Part shown: in pieces, positions 34,481 through 48,200 of the stretch
Position numbering within the stretch: position 1 is the first letter of the stretch
Layout of the letters: each line of letters opens with the position of its first letter
Translations under genes and position numbers: made by a program
From: Opisthocomus hoazin
Taxonomy: Eukaryota > Chordata > Aves > Opisthocomiformes > Opisthocomidae
Assembly (NCBI RefSeq): GCF_030867145.1
Contig: NC_134420.1
Location: 42,547,912-42,611,911 of the forward strand
Reading direction: 5' to 3'
DNA: 64,000 bases
The notes under the pieces: generated by a model
The model's database searches: none
What the model was told of the DNA's origin: nothing
Seen by the model: the letters and a program-made list of their open reading frames with translations, nothing else

Positions 34481-34939
34481 GGAAAAAAGAAAAAAGGAGG
34501 AAAGCTCGACACGCATGTGGGGAGCATTCACATCTCTCTGTAAGGTTATTAATAATAATAAAACCCCAGCAAAACTACCCCTCTCTTATAAAGGAAATCT
34601 GAGGAGCGCAGTGAGCTATGTGGAAGCTCTGTTTCCAAGGCAAGGCAGGATTAGTTCGCTGCACATAATAGCCAGTGTGTAGGAATTGCAAATGAACATC
34701 ACCAGCAGTGCTGGAGTTACTCTTCTTAAATTAATATCGAGCTGGCTGCTCTGCACGACGTGCAAATAGCAGACGTCTCTTCGCTTTCGAGGGGAACGAA
34801 GATTTACGTTTTATGTATGTGTATATATTTTCCTCTAGTTTAATCCGCCAAGCTCCTTTGTCGGGGTAGCCGGTTGGCAGAGCAGGAATATGGGGCAACG
34901 CCCCTCCGACCTGTTACAACCCCCTCCCCCCCCCCCAAC

Positions 34940-35250
34940 CCCCCACCCCCACCACCAGAACCCCAGACCAAACCCGACACCCACACGGGCGCTGATCGAG
35001 CCCGATCCCGGGTCGCCGGCGGTGGGTACGGCTGCCGGCGGCGGGGACCGGCGCCCCGGCACTCCCCTCCGAGGGGTTTGGTGGCCCCCCCGGCCCCGGG
35101 CAGCGGGGGCTGCTGCCGCTCCGTCCCCCCGAGCCGCCGCAGGCCCGTGAAGTCTCGGCTGAGGCAGCGTTTCCATCCCCTCACCGGGCAGGCGGGGGGG
35201 GGGAAGCAACACGTTTGATCTCCGGCGGCGAGGAGGGGAGGGAGAAGGCT
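34940..35250. promoter_or_regulatory. CpG island about 15.5 kb downstream of FOXG1
   Basis: A short CpG-dense block following a C-rich stretch (34920-34945). It is the last CpG island on this side; beyond about 36 kb CpG becomes rare. Confidence 0.55.
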
Positions 35251-35254
35251 GCGA

Positions 35255-36840
35255 GCTCCAGGGCTCTTTCAAACGCTTCAGGGATTAATGGGGGAAGGGA
35301 AGGGACTAGGAAGGATAGATGCTTCAAAACCGGTAAAGTAAGAACATGATATGAAGATCTATTTACTGTCAGCTCAGAGCCAAAACATTTATGCTCCCAC
35401 GCCTTTCTTTTTTTTTCTTCCCCGAGCAAATCGGAACTTAAGTGATGCATTTTAATTATTTTAGGAAAATAAGCGAGCAGGCTCTTTTTCGGAGCCTAAA
35501 TAAATAGCAGAGTGTTCTGAGCTGATGATGTCTCTGGCTCGTGATGGCCTCATCTGTGCAGCCACTACTGTGAGCTCTGAAAACCTGGGAAGAATGGGGT
35601 GTTACTGGCAATTTCTGAAAGGAACTATCCATTATTTGTGGGGTTTTCTGGAAAAGAACATGCAAAGAATTTTCTGACAGTCTGAGAGGTGAAAAGGGGG
35701 CCAATATTTTCCTAAAGGTTCAGCTCAGAATGATGAGTGCCTAAATCTCGCTATTGTTTTAAGCCTGAGGTGAGGAGCGATTTTCCTTATTTTTCAAATA
35801 GCTATCTGAACTCCTTGAAAGTAGTGGGGAAAAGATATGTGTTTGCCTGACACAGAAGGAGCTGGCTGCCTTGCAGTCTCTCAGATCAGCCTGGTGATTT
35901 TTTTTTTCCTTTTTATTTTTTTTTTTTTTTCCCCCACTGCCTGATCTAATCCCTGACAACTTTCTTGCTGCCTACAATGTGTCCCGAATCTTCAACAGAT
36001 TGCAGAGACCTTCCTGAAGGAGAATGATAATCTGAAGAGCCGCTTTTTATTTTGGGGAGATGGGAGGAGGAAAATATTCCCTTCATCTAGAAGCAGAACC
36101 TACTTGTGTGTATGCAGAAAAAAATGAAGAAGAAACAAAAGCAAGGGAGAACACAGGAGAAGAAAGTCCCTTTAAGTTCACATTTAAGGAAAATCATGAA
36201 CTGTAACAACACTAAACCACACAGACTGGCAATTCTATAACAGAAAATGTTAGTCATAATCTTCCTGTGTAAAAAAATTAAATCAATGATGGATTTCAGT
36301 TCTCTGTTTACAGAAACCCCTAAAGCATTTAAGGCTGGCAGGGCTTAGTCCACAGTCTTCCCCTCAAGCAGGACTTCTCTCCACATCTTCACTACAGATT
36401 TTCATCATGTTTCTGATGCTCTTCTCCTCTATACCTACTTCCATTTCAGATAGGGCAAGTTCTGTCACCCAAACACCACAGCCAGTTTCTGTCAGCTTAA
36501 AATGAGCTGAGTGAAAAGTGCAGAGTACCTGTAGTCAAACTCCTTTCTTTCTCTTCAAGACTTCCCAATGAAAGGCCCAGGGTTATTGCTTTGGAGGCTG
36601 TGCCATCAGCCTGAGGGGTGCAGAAACTGCAAGAAAGTGGAGAGTTAGGAAATTCACACGGTTTTGGTTCCTGATTCAAGCAGGACAGCAGCATCAGCAA
36701 CAACAGCAACAGCAACAGCAATGTTAAGACTGTATCAAGGAAAAGAGAGAATGAAGAGGAAAGAAATCCTCAGAGCAGTGAAGGCAAGTAGAAGTGTTTT
36801 ACAGAGCAGGGTGGTACTATGAATTTCTAGCCTAAGTAAT
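35255..36840. other. Noncoding transition into AT-rich desert
   Basis: No gene is seen. CpG content falls sharply. A short CAG/CAA repeat lies near the end (36686-36721). Confidence 0.65.
36686..36721. repeat. CAG/CAA low-complexity repeat
   Basis: About 36 bases of CAG and CAA units, partly as a CAGCAA hexamer repeat. It could encode Gln in one frame, but no surrounding ORF supports coding. Confidence 0.85.
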
Positions 36841-36846
36841 TTCCCC

Positions 36847-36932
36847 TAGGTGACCCTGCTTTGGCAGGGGGGTTGGACTAGAGGACCCACGGAGGTCCCT
36901 TCCAACCCCGAACATTCTGCGATTCTATGATA
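36847..36932 (+). mobile_element. CR1 LINE 3' end, short 5'-truncated copy (+)
   Basis: The sequence from GGTGACCCTGCTTTGGCAGG through CCCTTCCAACCCC to ATTCTATGAT is the diagnostic 3' tail of an avian-type CR1 retrotransposon. Only about 85 bp remain, which is normal for severe 5' truncation. It carries no coding capacity. It faces a second CR1 tail on the opposite strand and matches it base for base over the shared part, except at one position. Confidence 0.9.
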
Positions 36933-37015
36933 CCCCAAATCACAGAATGTTCGGGGTTGGAAGGGACCTCCGTGGGTCCTCTAGTCCAACCCCCCTGCCA
37001 AAGCAGGGTCACCTA
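36847..37015. repeat. Near-perfect inverted repeat, 78-bp arms, 13-bp spacer
   Basis: The arms at 36847-36924 and 36938-37015 are reverse complements with a single mismatch (C at 36920 opposite A at 36942). They are formed by the tails of the two CR1 copies placed end to end. An RNA across this point would fold into a long, almost perfect hairpin. Confidence 0.95.
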
Positions 37016-37175
37016 CAGTAGGTTGTAGAGGACCTTGTCCAGACAGCTCTTGAATATCTCTAGAGAACGAGACTCTACAACCTCCCTGGGCAGCCTGTTC
37101 CAGTGCTCCGTCACCCTCAGAGTGAAGAAATTCTTCCTCATATTCAGACGGGACTTCCTGTGCTTCAGTTTGTGC
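36938..37175 (-). mobile_element. CR1 LINE 3' end, 5'-truncated copy (-)
   Basis: Read on the minus strand, this 238-bp copy contains the end of the CR1 second ORF region (GAAGAAATTCTTCACTCTGAGG, split here as GAAGAAATTC and TTCACTCTGAGG, then the words CACTGGAACAGGCTGCCCAG and GGAGGTTGTAGAGTCTC). The same 3' tail as its neighbour follows. Similarity stops at about 37175, immediately after the CR1-typical CTTCAGTTTGTGC word seen on the + strand. It is a dead 5'-truncated insertion. It is the clearest lineage marker for a bird (or other sauropsid) genome in the window. Confidence 0.92.
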
Positions 37176-38259
37176 GAAGATGGAGCAGGCCACAGCCCGT
37201 AGCACCCAGACAGGTAACAGCAGAAAATAGCCCTGGTCTATGGGTGTCGAAGTGCTGTCTCTGTTTTGAAGCACTTGAAGTCAACTCTGTCAATGTCTAT
37301 AAGAGTTTTCTGACACATCCATGGCCCTATAAGCAAAACAGAAAAGTGCTTGCTGCCTTCTTTTCATGTAGATCCTAAAGATGTCATCGCTTTCCCTGTA
37401 CAACACCATGACCCCTACAGAAACGATGAAGTACGGTGTCATTAGTTTACAGGAAGAAACTTGGTGATGAGGGCTTCCATGAGGAGGTGTGTACACGAGA
37501 AGTGTGTGTGAGAAGGAAGTGGCCTAGTTGCCTTATCCTCTCCAAAGAACTTCCTCACCTTTTCCTCCTGCAACACAATAGAGCTCCTGGCACTTCTATT
37601 GTATTTCCTGCTCCTCCAGAGTCCACTGAATCTTTGCCTCCCTGCCTGATGGTCCTGGAATATCACTGGGAGAAACAGACTAACACTAAAAAAGCACAAA
37701 AGTTTGATGTGAATGTTCTTGAAACATTCCTGATTGAAGGATTGATGGAACCTGGTGGAAAAGATTCCTCAATTAAATGCTGGAAGCCCCATGAATCTAA
37801 ACATTTGACACCAAGTTTGCAAAAAATCTAGAGAATAATGTAATCTGAGGAACTTCCTTTTATTGACAGGGGATAGAGGTGGTCTAACAGCATCTTCCAT
37901 CTGTACATTCTTAGATTTTATACTTTCACAAAAAAACAGAAGTCCAATTAGCATGTTATCTTGGGATACTAATTTAAAAATCAGTTATTTAAGATTTTTT
38001 GGGGCATCATATTTAGCTGAAGCTGAAAAAGCAGCAGCAATGACCGATGTTGATGATGCTAAACAATATTGACCTGCAGAGTGCTGTCATTACACTTCAG
38101 AAGTAACATACTACTGCCAAGAAATGGAGTTTTTCAATCGTAATTTAGGGATGTTGATTAGGAATGACTTTGAAGCTTCGTTCTGGCACCTGGAATAGAG
38201 CCCTGTATTCACTTCTACTGACAAGTTTGCTTCATGTTTAGAGGAGTCACAAATTTCAC

Positions 38260-38280
38260 AATTAATTAATTAATTAATTA
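38260..38280. repeat. (AATT)5 microsatellite
   Basis: Twenty-one bases of perfect AATT units, self-complementary. Confidence 0.9.
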
Positions 38281-39410
38281 GTAACGGACTGGTAGGATCT
38301 ATATAAACTGCTGAAGTCATGGGTCAAATGACCTACTCCTTTTCTTTTCAAGATCTTGACTGCTACTGGAATAGCACAGAAGCACTACTCCCCTTGCCCT
38401 TATCTACACAAAAAAAATCCTCAAGTCTGGATATCTGTACTTGTTTTTTGCTTATTAGTGAAGGGAGCTCTTTGCCCATTGCCTTATTTGTTTTGTTTAT
38501 TTGATAAGTCTTTTGGGGCAGTTTCTGCAAGACACTTGAGCTCTGCACCTTGTAGGGATTTCAGATGTTCTCTGGACAGCTTAAATGCCCAACAGGAGCT
38601 GGTTTTATGTACTGAATAAGAAATACACTTGAAGAACTTGCCCAATGATTTAGAGACTGCTTTGTATAACTGTGCATTTTTCCATGAGAAGGACCACCCT
38701 CCACGCCATGTAGGGACTCCAGTATCACACGTGCTGTGCGCAGTAAGAAGTCTGTCATAAGAGACAGCGGACATTCCTGTACACAGACAGAGAAAGAAAA
38801 GCCGCTCCTGATGCATGGCGGTCCTTTACGGTGATACATTTTTGAGGGTGAGAAAGACGATCCTGGTTTACGCTGTGCACTGAAACAAGGCTAGTGTTAC
38901 CAGCATGTGGGTTCCATGCAAAGGCTGATCTCAGGCTTGCAGTTTTGCTTTTCTGCTCTGCTACTGTCAAGTAAGCTCCTTTGCTCAGTGACTGTATATG
39001 GAGAAGCAGCCGTCTTGAGGCAGACTTTTTTGGCACATGGGCCTGGATTAGTTTTCAGAAGACATTTCAGAAGCAATGTGTCAAGCTAGAGTTTCCAATG
39101 GTGAGCTTTACTAATTGTTCTCCTCACAAAGATTTGAGTAGGAAAGGACTGCTGAAATACTGCGAATCCTGAACACTCTCCTGCTGCGGTGAACTATTGT
39201 AGAAAATACAGTGTGTTGTAAGGGCAAGGAAACAAGAGGGGAATCCGTGATTACTGGTCTTGAAAATAGAGACTGGAGGTTAGGATGTGGTAGCTGTCCT
39301 TTGCTGAGAAGTCCTCAGATGCAGGGAGGGCAGCACTTGCTGTTATTTCAGTTTTTGATGTTTCACATGGTAAGCTCCTTACACAGGTGCATGACCATAC
39401 ATATGCTCAG

Positions 39411-39436
39411 AAAGACCCTTAACAAAGACCCTTAAC
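39411..39436. repeat. 13-bp perfect tandem duplication
   Basis: AAAGACCCTTAAC is present twice, end to end, with no mismatch. Confidence 0.9.
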
Positions 39437-42400
39437 ACTGAACAACTCTTCTGGTTTCCTAAATATCTACTATTTTCATATGCCTTTCATCTATGAGTGC
39501 TCTAACTGGACAAATATTTGGCACATTTCAAACTCCAGCTGTGAACTGAATTTTCACACTTAAAAGTGGAGCACCAAAGGACTGGTATCTCATTTTAACT
39601 GGTATTTTAAAGTGTACAAAATATTATTGACCAAGAGGACAAAAAAGCCTCTCTGTCCAGGACTTTAAAGGTGATTGGGATAGTCTGCTTTAGGCTGCTG
39701 CATATTTTAAAGTATAAACTAAAAGAAATAGCATCTAATTTAATAAAAAGTGCTTTGAAAGATGCTAAGTAACTTCTAGAAAGCTTGCTTTTTAAGAAGT
39801 CCTTTGGTTTGTTTAGTTTCAGGAAAAGATTGCATATTATTATCTATGTTCCATCAACTAAAAGAGAAATGTATGTTGGAAATGCAGTAGGGCATTTCAA
39901 CACTTTCTTTGCTTTCTATGTTTTGCAATTAAAAACCTTTTGTCTTGCGAAGTTTCATCAAATATTCAACAAATGTTATTTAAGTATAAAACTTCAACAG
40001 ATTATTGAGTACGCAAAGAACCGAAGGAAAAAAATTAAACAGGTTTGTCATATGGTATGTGTTTATCTTAACCTTTCTTCTTCAAAAATCTCATCTACTA
40101 AGTACTTTTATCAGACACTAATTATACTCCTTCTGAAAAGAATTTCTCCAACACCCTTCAGTGCCTACACCTTTTAATCATATCTCATTACATCTACCTA
40201 ATCCATCTCTTTTTCGCATTGCCAGGGCTCATTAATAGTTTTACCACCCAGTCCTGGACATTATCTTTCCTTTCCATAGAAATACCAATATTGTTTTATT
40301 CCTAGATTTCATAGGCATTTGTAATTAGGTAAAAAAATATTTGGTGATATTGAAATTTCATCTAAAAATAACTTTAAACTGTGTAATAGAATAGCAGTAG
40401 AAAGTTATGAGTCTTTTTCCAAATGGTTGTTTTTATAAGCTGTTTTAACAGTGGATCAGTAATCACTTTGAAAGGAAGCGATCCTTGACTAACATTTATC
40501 AGATATTGTGCTTCATAGATATTTTATAGGCGATACATGTACCACCTGGTAAACAGTGTGGGTAGCCCAAAGAATCTCTACATGATTGTGAGTGAAAAAA
40601 AAGATGAGGCCAACACACGGCCTGCCTTCATTCCTATGCTGCGTGCATGCCTTACTTCACTGCAGTATGAAAAGCTTATAGAAAATGTCTCTACTATTGT
40701 ATCAACTAAAGTGAACTGATCAACACAGAATGAATAATTGATGTGTCAAATTTTGCTTTTTTTTTTCTGTTCTCCAATTGTCAGCAAACGGGCTACAAAA
40801 CTCTCTACTACTTTTTAAAATTATTTGTAAACCTCTTCAGTGGATAATTCTCAGTCTACAGACTGTTGCGAATTTTGGCAATTTGCAAGTTACATTGTAT
40901 TAGTTAACAGAGTAAGTTATGTGAATTTATTTGTGCTCTTATTTTCAGGATGAATAGGTCTACATTATGTTAGTTTACCTCAGCTGAAAATCTGCATAAC
41001 AACACAAAAACATGCTGTATTGGTACATCTTCAGAAGTCATGACTTGTCACGATCGTGGCTTTGAGGTAAAACTGTTTGCCAAATTTCAACTAGCCAAAT
41101 TGTTTTTCCCCAGGTCTGACTAGAGGGACCACTGAATATTTTTTTTTTGTCTCCTTTTGCAATGAGGAAGATGATTGTATTCCATGGATTGTCTGGGAGT
41201 TTTATTTAACCTACTAAAATTATTACTACAGGAACTTGTGACATTTGTTCTCAACCTGACACATCTTAATTCTAGCTTTTGACCTGCTACTATAAATTCT
41301 AATTTAAGTTAATCCTAAAATCTGGGGAAGTGTGTTATGGTATAGTTTGGCAGAGGGCATAGATGTTCCTTGGACCTTCGGTGTCCTTGACCATTGTGAA
41401 GAACCATGGACACTGCAGCAAACACCTGTTCACACCGTGGTTCCTTAGAGCCATGAAAAGCAGCCACAGCTTCCTGAATTTCAGGGAACTCGCGCTGACC
41501 AAGGCAAATTCGTATCACCCTTGCGTCTATTTAATGGCTAACTGTGCTTATGGGGGCAGCCCTATGGAACCTTTCTGTTCCATCTTCTTCTCCAGCAATT
41601 GAAAATTCAGAAGTGATTTTTTTTATTCCTTAAAACAAAAACACTTGTAGAAGCCAATATAAATGTAAAATCACAATATATTTGTATGCAGTATAACAGA
41701 TACCTCATATACATACAGTCAATATGGCTGACATATTACTTGAAATGTAATTGAACGCAGTCCTCAGAGTCATCTGTGTATACGGTACTGGTTTGTTATG
41801 TTTGTAAGTACTGCTTCTTTTCTCTAAAGAGCTGATTTATATAGGCCAACATCCGTAACAAAACATATGTAAAAAATTGTAGATACGAAAATTACAGTCA
41901 ACTGGAATTTACCTTTGTGACTACTATGGAATTCAAGCTGAAAAATATTTTTGTAAGTATTTCTTATTGCAGACCTGCTATATTGCTTGCAGGAAGCAAA
42001 CACAGAGTGTCAGACCTAGAGCTAACCTAAGGGCAACATGTTATTTCCCAGTCTGTGAAAATATATGTGGCTTGAGATGTCTTTTTCTTCCACACTGCAA
42101 ATAAAACAAAACTCTTTGGAACATTTTTATGTCATAAAATTGCATATATCTGTTTTGGGGCCAAAAATAGACAGATTTTTATGTGTGTGTATTTCTCTTT
42201 CCAGTCCTTTCTTTGTTTCATTCTCTCATTAGGAAATGACTAAATAGGCAAGCCAGGATATTTAGAACATTCCCATTGAAAACTTCATTAAAACTGACAC
42301 ATTTTTATGAAACATTTTGGCTTCAATGGAAAGACATATTTAGATGAGGAAAAAAAAGTGAAATAAAGTATAACTGGTTACAAATGCAGTCAAACTGATA

Positions 42401-43779
42401 TTCATATTCAAATTTGAACTAATATTTGCATGACATTTTTCTACAGTTTCTTCAGACCAATCATTTGAATCAGCCAGAGTAATGCCAACAGCTCTCTACC
42501 CAACAACCAAAGCTGCTGGAAGACAAGTATCATCCATCATGGTAAGAAAGGTTTGGGCTCCATAAGAAACAAGAAGCTGTGGAGGTTTCCAGTGTGCTCT
42601 CTCATCTACGTGGTCTCTGCCATTGGATTCACTGTATTCTGGTTACTTCAGGGACTATATTTAAATGTTGCTCTTTATGTTTACTGAGCAGGGCGGGATT
42701 CCTTCACAAGCCCCATTGATGCTTTTCTTCCTTCAGCTGTCAGTTACTGCCTTTTTTTCTTTTTTTCTTTTTTTGCATATGGCTAAGCTGAATGTCAGCA
42801 CTCTGTTTCAAAAAGATGGAAAATGGTGTATCTTTTCTTCTAATCCTGCTCTGGTTGTTGTTTGTCAGGGCTCAGTATCTACCATTGACTAAATTATATT
42901 ATGGCTAGTAGGATTGTTTAATGGTCACAAGATTGCTATACACATCATCATCTTCAGAAATCAGTGCAGAATGTTTTCAGTTAGTTTTCCATTTGCTTAG
43001 CTACAAACGTGCAACACTGAAAATGGCTAATGCAGGAATAATAAATTATTGGGAAATCCTTTCTTTTTAAAATAAGCCATTTTTTGGCACTGGAAGTCTG
43101 TGTAAAATAAAGGAAAATACTGCCCCATAACAAAAACCCCTTGTAATTCCAGTAGAGAACATCTTACCCTCTTTGCACTTAGACATTAAAACCAATCCCT
43201 GAGCATGTTCTACTAATATGAATGGAATCTTAAATTAATGAAACTTCCTTACATTCAATTTTTGTAACTTCAGAATGACCAGACTTTCTTTTAGAAATAA
43301 AATTGTCTAAAGGATAACATAAAACATTAGAACCCAAGCAGAAAACGGACGACTAAGCCAAAGATACAAGCTAAGGTTATAATGTTACTCCACAGATTGG
43401 AGTCTACAGTTATCCTGTATTTAGGAGAGTTAAGAAGTTATTCTACATTTATAAGCCCATTTACCTGCTTGCTCTTCGGACATGGGATGAATCAGCACAA
43501 GGCTTTGAAGGGTCGATTCTTTATGTTTGTGAGTGTTGAAGACTACCAAAAGCAGTGTTCATGAATGTTAAGTATCTACATTATCTACATGTATTTTAAT
43601 AGAACAAAGTTATTGGATTTTAAAGTATGAGTTGCAATAGACATCAAATTTTTCATGTTTCTTGGAAAGAACATTTGCTCAGACGTAAACTAAGATTTGG
43701 CTTCTATCTTGGAACTCTATGTTTTGATTTATTGTCCCAAAGTTTCTTCAGTTTAAGTAGATGAGCAATACAAAAGCCA

Positions 43780-45200
43780 TGAAAGTGGCCAAAAAGCAGC
43801 CAAAAGCCTAACACCGGGGTCTTGTTCAAACATTAGCAAGAGACAAGCAATGAGAGTAAATGCTTGTGAAGCCAGCAAGGTAATCTTTGAAAAACGGGTC
43901 CAAAAAGGAGGCTGGCACCGTGGGACAGATACGAAGTTGTAGACAGAAACAGCAATGTCAGAAAACTGTGGCATAACTGACCTAGTGAGGAATGTGACAG
44001 GAGTGGCATGGTGTGGGACTGTAGTTATGGGTGGGGTATTGCTAGGAAAAGCCTCAAAGAATCTCTACTTTTACGTGGAGAGATAGACTGAAGGAATGCA
44101 AAGCATGGAAAATTTCCCAACAGATGGTGAAAAAGATGGAATAGAAATCCAGATGAGGTAGGTAATAATCAGTGCAATGAAAGACAAAGGAGATGTTAAC
44201 ATATTTATAACTGTAGTGTTGGAGAGTAAAAGGCAAGGCAAGAGGATTACTAGGATTAAGCAACTGTATGGGTTTGCAAGGAGAAAGAGGGACAAGAATG
44301 AAAACCCAAAGTGGGGTTGTTGGTTGAGCGTAGAATAAGAGTAGTCCTTCCGGATGCAACAGAGAAATAGAAAATATGCTGCTTTCTCCATGCTGTGCAG
44401 CTGCTGCTTATAAGGTGCCTAGGATACTACTAACGAGCATGGACGTTAGCTTAGGCACTATGAAATTACAAGAAGATATGGTGTCTTTCCTGAAACTCTT
44501 ATGATTCAGACTGAGAAAGTAGGTTAGAAAAAGACCAAAATTTGCTGGTGATGTCCTAAAACTCTGAGAAAACTCCTGTTGTGAACATGTATGTAGTTTG
44601 GAATATCGGCTTGGTATCAGCCGTTCTTATTTACCTTTCCAAATTATGGAGCTCAGGGACGGAGGACTTGAGGCTGTCCTGTTATCCAAGATGCATGTTG
44701 TGTGAAAGAGTTTGGGTGCTACTAGAGCTCACCCGAGTACAGTGGCTCCTCAGGATTAGTCCCTTTGACCATCAGGAATAAACAGGGACACAGTTGGCAG
44801 CAAAAAGCAGAATAAATTGCTATTAAACTTCCTTAAAGTAGAAAGTGCAGCCACAATTAATTGAATTGTGAGAATGCCCAAAGCAAATTCATATTGCCCA
44901 TGAAGATCAGTGATTTTCAATACCATAGTTTAAACAGAAGTGCGATGAGGCTTTTGGGTTGACAGGCACGAAAGCCAGAGGCTGGCTATTCTTTTCTTGT
45001 CAACGCCACATGTAGGCTGGGGATCACAGGTGTTAACAGAAGTGGTTTCCTTTCTCAAAAGAGGAGGCAGAGCTTGATTCAGGAACAACTACAAAATTGA
45101 GCTGAGGATACACATACACACAGAGGGAGGGAAGGTCTGAAAAAAGCGGAGGGATGAAGTAAAGGGCTCAAATGATAGCAGTAGAGTCATTAGTTAAATG
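43780..45200. other. Purine-skewed noncoding block
   Basis: The + strand is noticeably rich in A and G over about 1.4 kb compared with its flanks. Antisense frames of about 100 codons stay open at 44054-44391 but look random. It may be a decayed transposon or ERV-like insertion, but I recognise no terminal repeats or protein motifs. Confidence 0.3.
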
Positions 45201-48200
45201 AGTAGCTTGAATCAGCAAAGCATTTTACAGCTTGAGTGGAAGGACTTTCTAACTGGAAAGATACATTGCAGAGAAATATTAGAAGGTTACTGTAAAGAGT
45301 TTGGCTGTTAGTTTTGTTGAGTCTTTCATCTGCAAACCGGTTGTTTTCACTTATCTATCTAGTGCTGATTGTCTGCTCAGCCTTGTACAGAAACCTCACA
45401 GTAAAGACTGCTCTCCTTTCTCTTCAACAGGCGTCACAGGACATATTAGCAAATGGGAATGCTTGCTTTTGATTTCTTTATATCCCTTGCAGAATGATGA
45501 ATCTTGATGAGATATGTCACAGAAGACTCTAAGGAAATCTCCTATTATCAGAAAAATGAAAAATTCATCTTTGTTAACCCATATACATTTATCCCCCCAA
45601 GTAAATTAACAATTCAAAATCTTGCATGAAACTTCATTAACTTTCTTCATGAATAATTCCACTGACATCTAAGCAATTTCTGTGTGAAAGGATGAGAAGA
45701 CTTGCACTTTTATATCGCACTTGTCTGTGTAAAGGTAAACAAATTGGAGGGAACTAATCTGCTGTCCAGATTTGACAAAGGAACATTGCTATAGAAAATA
45801 GTTACATAATATTTTTGACATTTATTGATGTTTTTAGGTTACTTACACAATGATCATGTTCAACTTAATTGTGACTGGAAATATTCTTAACGAGCATCCT
45901 ACAAACTGTTAGATATGTTGGATAATGATACAATGAACTAGTATAATATACTCAGATCCCCAAGGAGTCTCGTTAGCTACAGCAGGAATAAAATACAAAG
46001 ATTTTTATAAGAAGAGAAACACTCTAGTCTCAGACAGTGACATTTTTGCACTTCAGTATAAGTTTCACTTTAAGTCAGTTACTAAGAAAAAAAAATCACA
46101 TCTTTAATGATCACAACTTGCCTGTGGACATTACTTAGCCTTTGGCGCAATTTTTAGCTAGCATTGGAGTAACCATCCCAAATACCAATGCAACTCTACC
46201 TACAGTTATTTGCCAGAACTGTATCTGTTAATTTTTGTTCTTTGGTCATACATCAGCTAAATAAGTAAGTGTTTTCTTTAGCACTTGAAGTCATGTCATG
46301 GTGTAACTTTAAAGCTAATTAACATTCATTGGAAAGTCATTTAAGATTGTCTGTAGGTTGACTTAAAGACTTTTCTTCCAAAATGGTTGTTATATTTTTT
46401 CCATGTTGCTGCTTTGTGGATTTTGTGCTTAGCATCTGACATGTTTTCGCAACTACTGTTTTTTAACGAAAACATGAAAGTACTCGGGGGAATGTGACAA
46501 AATCAAAAATTCTATAATCTCTGCAAGGTAAATGACAGCATTGAAATTGTCACATCTGGATCAAAAATATCTCATCTGTTTACCTAAATAAACACATCTA
46601 AACATGGGTAATTAGTATCGTAACTCAATGTATGTTTCCTTTAACAGCTTCTCCTTTTTCACTGATAATTTAATTTAGTCATAAGCATTTAAATGATGCA
46701 TGTCTTGCTTGTCTTTCAAACAAGCAAAAGAAGTTTTTAAAAAAACTAAGCTTATAAAATATAGAGAAGATTTGCTACCATGCATTTGTAGAAATATAGT
46801 ATTTTAATTCAAAATTACCAGTAAATATGCTAAAATTGCATTTCAGTTAAAAGACTCTTCATCACAGAAATAAATTGCTCTAAGACTTTTATTTAAGTGA
46901 TTTTAATTTGTTAGCCAGCTTTTGATTTGCAGCAAGAGTTATCATGGGAATATATATTTCGTAAATTGCATTTATTACCTTTTTTTTTACAATGAAAATA
47001 TTTTTTAGTAATTGTAAAGGCAGAGACTTAAATATTTTGTTTTAATTCTAGTCACATGTCTTGCTTTGAAATTGAGATAATCATACCTCCTTGTTAAGCT
47101 GAAAATGTTTTCTTTAAATTTGGTCACAGGTCCTACTATTCAATTAATATAATCATATCTTCTTCTGCTGCTGAAAATAAAGCAGTTGTTTAATTAAACA
47201 TGCCAGTTGTTTATAATACAATGTTTCAGAAATACTTGTTTGAAAGAAGGGCTAAAGATTTATATCAAACATTTCAATCTGACAAGTAAATTACATTTCC
47301 TCTACCATAAAGAAGGTAAGGAAGGAAAATGGTTGCAGTATAAGAGTTACTAAGGTTGTCGCACCGAGGAAAACCACTCTTGTTCTCATTACTTGGAGAT
47401 ATGATATGCATCAGTCTACAAAGGTGAACTTTTACACTCTGGAGAATAAAGCTGAACATTTTACCTCCTTAAAATAGGGAAATAGACATTATTTTGGAAT
47501 TGTAACTGTATTTTAATAGCCAATAAGTTCACAAATGAGGAAAAAAGTGTGAGATTTTTCAATTTAAAAAGTGAACAGAAAGTAATATCTGTAGTAATGT
47601 CTGTAATAAACGCAAGAATGATGCTTTCTCTAAGGGTCTAAAAAGGTCTTCTTAACCTCACTTCCTGCCCCAACCTCAGATTGTGATACTGTGTGTCCAG
47701 GACCTAAAAGATGCAGGCTGCAGGTTAGTCTCTGCTGTACTGAAGCTGGCATGATTGCAGCTTATCCCCTCCTGTAGGCAAGTTTTCCCGTAGGAAGTTC
47801 TGGTGCTGGAAGTGAAATACTTCATAGTTTCCTACAAAATCCTGGTTCTGCCTCTGGTAACTGTTGTCCAGGTTATCTGGCTGGTGGTCTTCAAGATCTT
47901 ATCGAAGAAGTCCAGTGGTTCTTTAAACTGACCATACATTAATTTAACCCGGTTGGAACTAAAATGTATTTTTGAAGGGGAAAGGGCTTTAACCAATCTA
48001 TGTTATCAGGATGTGCAGTCAGAGCTTCTTGATGCCTCCCTGTCTCAAATCACAAAACATCTCCGATATTAAAACAGATCATTTGAAGAGAAAGGAGGGA
48101 ACAGTATCAACCTGTTATATAAATCCTTTTCAAACCCTGAAAGATTACTGCAGTGTGCTTTGATAAGCCAGCCTAGGAAAAATGCACAGACTTGTTGGTA

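Larger units (their letters stand above)
37176..43780. other. Gene desert, 37.2-43.8 kb
   Basis: AT-rich, CpG-poor sequence without a convincing exon, promoter or RNA gene. ORFs are all short and lack domains. Minor simple repeats include (AATT)n at 38260-38280 and a 13-bp direct duplication at 39411-39436. Confidence 0.7.
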
